A stretch of DNA of 64,000 nt from Pseudomonas kuykendallii (GTDB lineage: Bacteria > Pseudomonadota > Gammaproteobacteria > Pseudomonadales > Pseudomonadaceae), in assembly GCF_900106975.1 (NCBI RefSeq), contig NZ_FNNU01000002.1, positions 1 through 64,000 on the forward strand. Direction: 5' to 3'. The translations under genes were made by a program, and so were the position numbers. A model generated the notes under the pieces. The model searched no databases and was not told the DNA's origin. It saw only the letters and a program-made list of their open reading frames with translations. Below, one piece after another: positions 59,255-64,000 of the stretch; position 1 is the stretch's first letter, and every line of letters begins with the position of its first letter.

Positions 59255-59392
59255 GCGACTGCCATCGGATTTTCATCCGTTCCCGGTGGACTGGCTCAAG
59301 AGCTGCATCGATTCAGCCGATAGCGCCTCCACAAGAACAATCCGAGACCTGTCGCCCCCAAACACTTCTTCCGTTTTTCCCAGGAGTCATGC

Positions 59393-61324
59393 ATGCGCCT
59401 CTGGCAACGCAGTATTCAGTGGCAGTTGACCCTCAGCATGGGCGCCGCCCTGCTGGTCAGTATTCTCATCGTGATCGCGATCTATTCGCTGGTGGTCGAC
59501 CGCCTGGCCGAACAGGCGCTGGTCGAGGACGCCCTGCCGGCCAGCGTGGCGGCGGTCGGCAACGACCTCGAACGGCTGCTCGCCGAACCGGTCACCGCGG
59601 CGCGCGATATCGCCGGCAATAGCATGGTCCGGGAGTGGCTGGCCGAAGGCGAGGCGGCGGAGCGCCAGGACGCCTTCCTGCGCTACCTCAAGGGCGTGCA
59701 GGTGCAGCAGAAGGCGCTGACCACCTTCATCGTCGCCCTCGGCAGCGGCCACTACTTCACCGAGAAGGGCCTGGATCGCACCCTCAGCCGCGGCCCGGCC
59801 GAGAACGACTGGTTCTATTCGATGCTCGATTCGGGTGTCGAGCGCACGGTGCAGGTGGACATCGACAAGTCGACCCGTGTGCCGACGCTGTTCATCAACT
59901 ACCGGGTCAGCCAGAACGGCAAGCCGCTGGGCATCGCCGGGCTGGGCTTCGGCCTGGATGCGATGTCACAGCTGATCAGCGACTTCCACTTCGGCGAGCG
60001 CGGCCGCGTGCTGTTGGTCGCCGCCGACGGCCGGGTCAAGGTGCATCCGCAGGCCGAGTTCAACGACACCCGCGAGCTGCGCGATCTGGTTGGCGCCGAG
60101 GCCGCGCAGGCGCTGCTCGGCGGCTCGACCAAGGCAGTCCCGTTCAGCCGCGAGGGCGAGGACTACCTAGCCCTAGCGCGGCCGCTGAAGAGCCTCGGCT
60201 GGCTGCTGGTCAGCGAAGTGCCGGCGGCGCAGGTGTATGGCGCGGCGCGGCAGGCGCTGCTGCTGACCAGCCTGAGCGGGCTCGGCGTGGCGCTGCTGTC
60301 GCTGCTGCTGGTGGTGCTCCTGGCGCGCGGACTGGTGCGGCCGATCCTGCAGGTCACCGCGGCGCTGGTGGAGATCGGTGGCGGCGGGGGCGACCTTACC
60401 CGGCGTCTGGACGAGAGCCGCAAGGACGAACTGGGCGATCTGGCGCGCGGCTTCAACCGCTTCATCGGCAGCCAGCGGCAACTGATCGGCGACGTGCTGG
60501 CGACCAGCGCGCAACTGCGCGCCGCGGTCGGCCACGTCGCCAAGGTGGTGGACAACACCGCCGGGCGCACCGGCCAGCAACAGCAGATGACCGACATGGT
60601 GGCCACGGCGGTGCACGAGATGGGGCTGACCGTGCAGGAGATCGCGCGCAACGCCAGCCAGGCCGCGCAGGCCTCGCGGAGCGCCCATGACGAGGCCGGC
60701 CAGGCGCGCACCGTGGTCGGCCAGTCGGTGGCGAACATCGAGAGGATGTCCGCCGAGATCGGTAGCGCCGCCCGCGCCGTGCAGGATCTGGCGGCCCAGA
60801 TCGGCTCCATCGACCAGGTGCTGGCGGTGATCCGCGGGATTTCCGAGCAGACCAATCTGCTGGCGCTGAACGCGGCGATCGAAGCCGCGCGGGCCGGCGA
60901 AATGGGCCGCGGTTTCGCCGTGGTCGCCGACGAGGTGCGCACCCTGGCCAGCCGCACCCAGGCTTCCACCGACGAAATCCAGCAGATGATCGGGCGCCTC
61001 AAGCAGGGCGCCGACACCGCGGTCAGCTCGATGCACGCCGGCCAGGCCGCGACCGGCACCGGCGTGGAATCCAGTCAGCGCACCGGTCAATCGCTCAGTG
61101 CGATCAGCGACCAGGTCGAACGGATCAGCGACATGAACCATCAGGTGGCCGCGGCGACCGAGGAGCAGTCGTCCGTGACCGAGGAGATCAACCGCAACGT
61201 GCAGGGGATCGCCGATCTGGCCCAGGCCACCGCCAGCGAGGTGTCCAGTTGCCGCGACGATTGCCAGGTGCTGCGTGGCCTGGCGGACGACCTGAGCACG
61301 CAGGTGGGACGTTTCCGCCTCTGA
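59393..61324 (+). CDS. Methyl-accepting chemotaxis protein with Cache sensor
   Basis: 643 residues behind CAGGAG. The first membrane helix is at about 12-34, then a periplasmic Cache domain (35-280; [30 protein letters not shown]), the second helix (about 285-312), a HAMP domain ([17 protein letters not shown]) and the signalling domain with [21 protein letters not shown] normal two-helix topology. The ligand is unknown, but the Cache type often binds small organic acids or amino acids. Confidence 0.93.
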   Translation: MRLWQRSIQWQLTLSMGAALLVSILIVIAIYSLVVDRLAEQALVEDALPASVAAVGNDLERLLAEPVTAARDIAGNSMVREWLAEGEAAERQDAFLRYLKGVQVQQKALTTFIVALGSGHYFTEKGLDRTLSRGPAENDWFYSMLDSGVERTVQVDIDKSTRVPTLFINYRVSQNGKPLGIAGLGFGLDAMSQLISDFHFGERGRVLLVAADGRVKVHPQAEFNDTRELRDLVGAEAAQALLGGSTKAVPFSREGEDYLALARPLKSLGWLLVSEVPAAQVYGAARQALLLTSLSGLGVALLSLLLVVLLARGLVRPILQVTAALVEIGGGGGDLTRRLDESRKDELGDLARGFNRFIGSQRQLIGDVLATSAQLRAAVGHVAKVVDNTAGRTGQQQQMTDMVATAVHEMGLTVQEIARNASQAAQASRSAHDEAGQARTVVGQSVANIERMSAEIGSAARAVQDLAAQIGSIDQVLAVIRGISEQTNLLALNAAIEAARAGEMGRGFAVVADEVRTLASRTQASTDEIQQMIGRLKQGADTAVSSMHAGQAATGTGVESSQRTGQSLSAISDQVERISDMNHQVAAATEEQSSVTEEINRNVQGIADLAQATASEVSSCRDDCQVLRGLADDLSTQVGRFRL

Positions 61325-61381
61325 CCGGCCCTTGCGGGTTCACCCAGGAGACCTCCGGCCCGAGGTGCCCGGGCTGGTCGA

Positions 61382-61828
61382 TCAGCCGCGGCGGATCAGC
61401 CACACGCCGCCGAGAATCAGCACCAGCCCGGCGATCTTGCCGAGGCTGATCGGCGCTTCGCGGAAGCCGGCCCAGCCGAAATGGTCGAGTACCACCGCCA
61501 TGCTCAACTGGCCGGCGAGCACCAGCACCATGAACAGCAGCGCGCCGACGCGCGGGCCGGCGAACGCCGCGGTGACGATGAAGAACGCGCCGAGGAAGCC
61601 GCCGCACCACTGCCACCAGCTCAGCCCCTTGAGCATGTTCAGACTGGGCAGTTCGCGCTGGGCCAGGGTGATGCAGAACAGCAGCGCGGTGCCGACCGCG
61701 AAGGAAATCAAGGCTGCCGCGGCGACGCTGGATACCTGCCTGGCCAGCAGGCCGTTGATGCCGGCTTGCAGGGTCAGGACCGAACCGGCGACGAAGGGCA
61801 GGGCGAGCAGCCACCAGGCGAAAGGCAT
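61382..61828 (-). CDS. DMT-family transporter, YdcZ (DUF606) type
   Basis: 148 residues with five membrane helices and no large soluble part. VLTLQAGINGLLARQVSSVA and WWQWCGGFLGAFFIV are DUF606 motifs. It is half the size of a normal DMT transporter and would work as a dimer. Substrate unknown. Confidence 0.83.
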   Translation of the reverse strand: MPFAWWLLALPFVAGSVLTLQAGINGLLARQVSSVAAAALISFAVGTALLFCITLAQRELPSLNMLKGLSWWQWCGGFLGAFFIVTAAFAGPRVGALLFMVLVLAGQLSMAVVLDHFGWAGFREAPISLGKIAGLVLILGGVWLIRRG

Positions 61829-61902
61829 AAGGACTCCGGTCGGGAAAAGGGCCGGGGATTATGCCCCAGCCTTGCGACATCGCGTTCGGATGAAGTGCCC
61901 GT

Positions 61903-62445
61903 TCAGCGCGGCGGATGCGCGGCCGACTCTTCGGCATCGGCGAGGGCGAGGAGGGTGGCGAAGAACGCCTGCTTGCCGCGCTCGTAGGCCTGCGCGTCGG
62001 CGACCGGGCTGTCCACCAGCTTGCGTTTCAGCGCGTTGAAGGTCGCCACGTCTTCGGGGTGCTGGCGCAGCCAGTCGCGCACCCGCAGCGCCTGGCGGGC
62101 CTGCTGCGGATCGAGAATCCGCAGGCGTTGCCCACGCCTCACCAGCTCGTCGCCCTGCTGGCGGTAGCCCAGCCCGAGCAGCAGCTCGACCAGGTCGGCG
62201 CCGTCCAGGGTGTGCGGAGGCACCAGGAGGATGTCGATCGACGGCCGCCCGCCCAGGCCGGGCACCGCGGTGCTGCCGACGTGTTCGAAGCGCACGCCGA
62301 GGATGCCCTCGCGTTGCAGCGTGCCGTCGAGCTCCGCCAGCGCTTCGGCATAGCGCTGCGAGCCACCCGCCTGCGCCTCGACGAATTCCACGGCCTCGGC
62401 GGGAAGGCGGCCATCGAGCGTGACGGGGCGCGGATTATCGGCCAT
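61903..62445 (-). CDS. GrpB/UPF0157 family protein
   Basis: 180 residues with the motif RFEHVGSTAVPGLGGRPSID and a following ILLV strand, which is the nucleotidyltransferase-fold core of GrpB proteins (GS...D.D-like). The N-terminus is more divergent. Function is unknown, perhaps a nucleotidyl transfer or cofactor-related reaction. Confidence 0.8.
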   Translation of the reverse strand: MADNPRPVTLDGRLPAEAVEFVEAQAGGSQRYAEALAELDGTLQREGILGVRFEHVGSTAVPGLGGRPSIDILLVPPHTLDGADLVELLLGLGYRQQGDELVRRGQRLRILDPQQARQALRVRDWLRQHPEDVATFNALKRKLVDSPVADAQAYERGKQAFFATLLALADAEESAAHPPR

Positions 62446-62502
62446 GGCGTTTCTCCTGTCAGAGCCTGTTCCTGGGTCTCGGGGCGAACGGACCGGGCCG
62501 GC

Positions 62503-63066
62503 TCAGCGCGGTGGATACTGGCTGAGCACCTTGGCCACGGTGTCGTTGATCGCCTGGGCGCGTTCGTTCGGGCCGGGCGGGTTCTGCCGCATGATCTGCT
62601 CGGCGCTGCCGCGCCAGACCAGCTTGCCGTCCTTGCCGTCCAGCAGGTCGATCTGGATGGTGCCGACCTTGTAGTCGATGGTGCGCGTCTGGTTGATCGC
62701 CGGGCCGCCCCAGTAGTTGCCCCAGTAACCGCCCCAATAGCCACCATAGTTGGTGCTGACCTCCTCCCGGCGCTCGTCGACGATCAGCCAGGCCTGCACC
62801 TTGAGGTCCGCCGCAGAGCCAGCCGCCGCCGGACGCAGGCCGCGCTGGTCGAGCTGCGTGCCGATCGCTTCGCGGATGCGCTGTTCGGTGAGGTCGCTCT
62901 TGATCCGCGGATCGTCGGGGCGGTACTGCACCACCGGTGCCTGCCAGGCCCAGCTGTGGTAGGCGGCGAAATCGCGGCTGGCGTCGTAGTCGCGGTCGAT
63001 CTGGACCGACTGGCAGGCGCCGAGCAGGAGCAGGGCGGGTATCCACAGCAGTGCTTTGAACATCAT
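62503..63066 (-). CDS. DUF4136 lipoprotein (downstream copy)
   Basis: 187 residues with a lipobox LLLGAC (Cys about residue 18). A DUF4136 domain follows: VQIDRDYDASRDFAAYHSWA, then RIREAIGTQLDQRGLRPA. A Gly/Tyr/Trp-rich loop (STNYGGYWGGYWGNYWGG) and QIDLLDGKDGKLVWRGSAEQ follow. It resembles the next gene at 63116 and probably arose by duplication. Anchored in an envelope membrane; function unknown. Confidence 0.83.
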   Translation of the reverse strand: MMFKALLWIPALLLLGACQSVQIDRDYDASRDFAAYHSWAWQAPVVQYRPDDPRIKSDLTEQRIREAIGTQLDQRGLRPAAAGSAADLKVQAWLIVDERREEVSTNYGGYWGGYWGNYWGGPAINQTRTIDYKVGTIQIDLLDGKDGKLVWRGSAEQIMRQNPPGPNERAQAINDTVAKVLSQYPPR

Positions 63067-63115
63067 CGATTCTCCGAAAAAACCTGATCGTTCGAGGATA
63101 CGCCCGCGCACGGGG

Positions 63116-63760
63116 TCAGGACGGCGGGTATTTTTCCAGCGCGCGGTTGACCGCATCGCGCAGCGCCTCGCGGTTCGCCGACGGGCTGTCGCCACCGGCG
63201 CGCGTCTCGGCGCTGCCGCTCCACACCGGCTGGCGGCTGGCGCCGTCGAGCAGCTCGATGCGCACCACCAGTACCTGTTCCTCGTAGGTGCGCACGACCG
63301 GCACGCTGGCATAGCCGCCATAGTAGTCGCGCCCGTAGGGACCGCGCCCGTAGGCGCCGCCGTAGTTGCCGCCATAGCCGTAGTCGTCGTAGACCTGGCG
63401 CACGCGGCGCTCCACGCGCAGTTCGGCGCTGACCTGCAGGTCGGCCGGGTTGCCGGCCTGGGCCGGGCGCAGGCCGCGGCGGTCGAGGCCGGCGGCCACG
63501 GCTTCGGCCGTCTGCTCGGGCGTTGCCCAACTGCTGCCCGCCGGCAGCCGGCCCTGCGCCCAGCTCCAGTTGCGGTAGCGGCCGTAATCGCGCGGCGCGG
63601 CCGGATAGGCGCTGGCATCGTAGGCATTTGCCGTGGCCTGCGGCGGGGCCGGCGGCAGCGGGTTGGAACTGGCCGTGTAGGGGTTGTCCTTCGCGCAGCC
63701 GGCGAGCAGCAGCGCCAGGGGCAGGGCGAGGGTGGCGGAAAACGCGAAGCGACGCTTCAT
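63116..63760 (-). CDS. DUF4136 lipoprotein (upstream copy)
   Basis: 214 residues from ATG 63760 (AGGAG seven bases upstream). Lipobox LLLAGC (Cys about residue 22), a Pro/Ser/Ala linker, then the DUF4136 domain ([31 protein letters not shown]), a Gly/Tyr-rich loop ([20 protein letters not shown]) and [20 protein letters not shown]. Paralogue of the neighbour, 49 bases apart, likely one operon. Confidence 0.83.
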   Translation of the reverse strand: MKRRFAFSATLALPLALLLAGCAKDNPYTASSNPLPPAPPQATANAYDASAYPAAPRDYGRYRNWSWAQGRLPAGSSWATPEQTAEAVAAGLDRRGLRPAQAGNPADLQVSAELRVERRVRQVYDDYGYGGNYGGAYGRGPYGRDYYGGYASVPVVRTYEEQVLVVRIELLDGASRQPVWSGSAETRAGGDSPSANREALRDAVNRALEKYPPS

Positions 63761-63791
63761 GGTCAATCTCCTGCGGCGTACGAACGCCCTC

Positions 63792-64000
63792 TCAGCGTGG
63801 CTGGCAGAGCCAGTGCAGATAACGGCCCAGCCCGGCGAACGCCGGATGCCGGCGGTGCGCCAGCTCCATCTCGATCAGGTCGGCGGGGTCGGCCTTGGCC
63901 TGGAATTCCGCCGGCATGTAGTCGTGGAACACGCGCACGCCACTGGTGCTTTCGACCCGCCAATCGGCGTGCAGTTGCGCCGCCAGCTCGCGTGGGTCGA
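63792..64000 (-). CDS. cmoM: tRNA 5-carboxymethoxyuridine methyltransferase, C-terminal part (5' end outside window)
   Basis: The last 68 codons run from the window edge to the TGA at 63792. The segment [14 protein letters not shown] and the end [13 protein letters not shown] align with the C-terminus of E. coli CmoM (GVRVFHDY and LGRYIH). CmoM methylates cmo5U34 of tRNA with SAM. The methyltransferase core is outside the window. Short fragment, so the name is probable rather than certain. Confidence 0.75.
   Translation of the reverse strand, partial: DPRELAAQLHADWRVESTSGVRVFHDYMPAEFQAKADPADLIEMELAHRRHPAFAGLGRYLHWLCQPR

Noticed and set aside
56923-59622. An 899-residue plus-strand open frame over pbpC
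   Set aside because: Shadow of pbpC; low-complexity Ala/Arg/Gly composition and no recognised domain.

Overview
The window comes from a high-GC gammaproteobacterium, almost certainly a Pseudomonas of the P. aeruginosa / P. nitroreducens / P. citronellolis kind. The ribosomal proteins, KatA, FtnA/BfrA, UvrA, SSB, OprG, RibA-RibH, Dxs and the gene order all fit that genus. The exact species cannot be fixed from the sequence alone. No rRNA, tRNA, IS element, prophage or CRISPR array was seen.

Layout. (1) 1-14205: the end of tuf, then the complete S10, spc and alpha ribosomal operons (rpsJ to rplQ, with secY and rpoA), broken by intrinsic-terminator-like hairpins after tuf, rpsN, rpmJ and rplQ. 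(2) 14428-21473: catalase, a ferritin, uvrA (minus strand), a YajR-type MFS transporter and ssb. (3) 21487-29855: two SDR-type sugar-nucleotide enzymes, oprG behind an ANR-like site, a four-gene zinc-responsive ABC operon behind a Zur-like box, a CnoX-type thioredoxin, a methyltransferase and a YbaY-type lipoprotein. (4) 29998-37811: nrdR-ribD-[FMN riboswitch]-ribE-ribB-ribH-nusB-thiL-pgpA, then a periplasmic binding protein and an aspartic protease. (5) 37839-48395: two paralogous five-gene minus-strand minor-pilin operons that flank ribA, a small membrane protein and a btuF-like gene. (6) 48718-64000: a PerM/AI-2E transporter, a cobalamin riboswitch with btuB, two chemoreceptors, dxs, pbpC, a YdcZ-type transporter, a GrpB-family protein, two DUF4136 lipoproteins and the C-terminus of cmoM.

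The most unusual part is region 5. Each operon encodes PilE-, FimT/GspH-, PilV- and PilW-like pilins plus a very large final protein (741 and 694 residues). That protein has a prepilin-like N-terminus carrying an array of 16-20-residue repeats predicted to form a beta-solenoid, a cysteine-rich middle and a conserved C-terminal block. The two operons have the same gene order and are clearly paralogous. No PilY1, ATPase, secretin or platform gene is nearby, so they probably use the cell's type IV pilus machine in trans, with the giant protein as a likely tip component. As I recall P. aeruginosa PAO1, ribA, its membrane-protein neighbour and the btuF-like gene lie together without these operons, so the two operons look like lineage-specific accessory DNA.

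Several genes fit together by function: catalase with ferritin (peroxide and iron), the Zur-like operon (zinc shortage), riboflavin genes under FMN control with an unusual leader ORF before ribE, and btuB under cobalamin control some 6 kb from a btuF-like gene.
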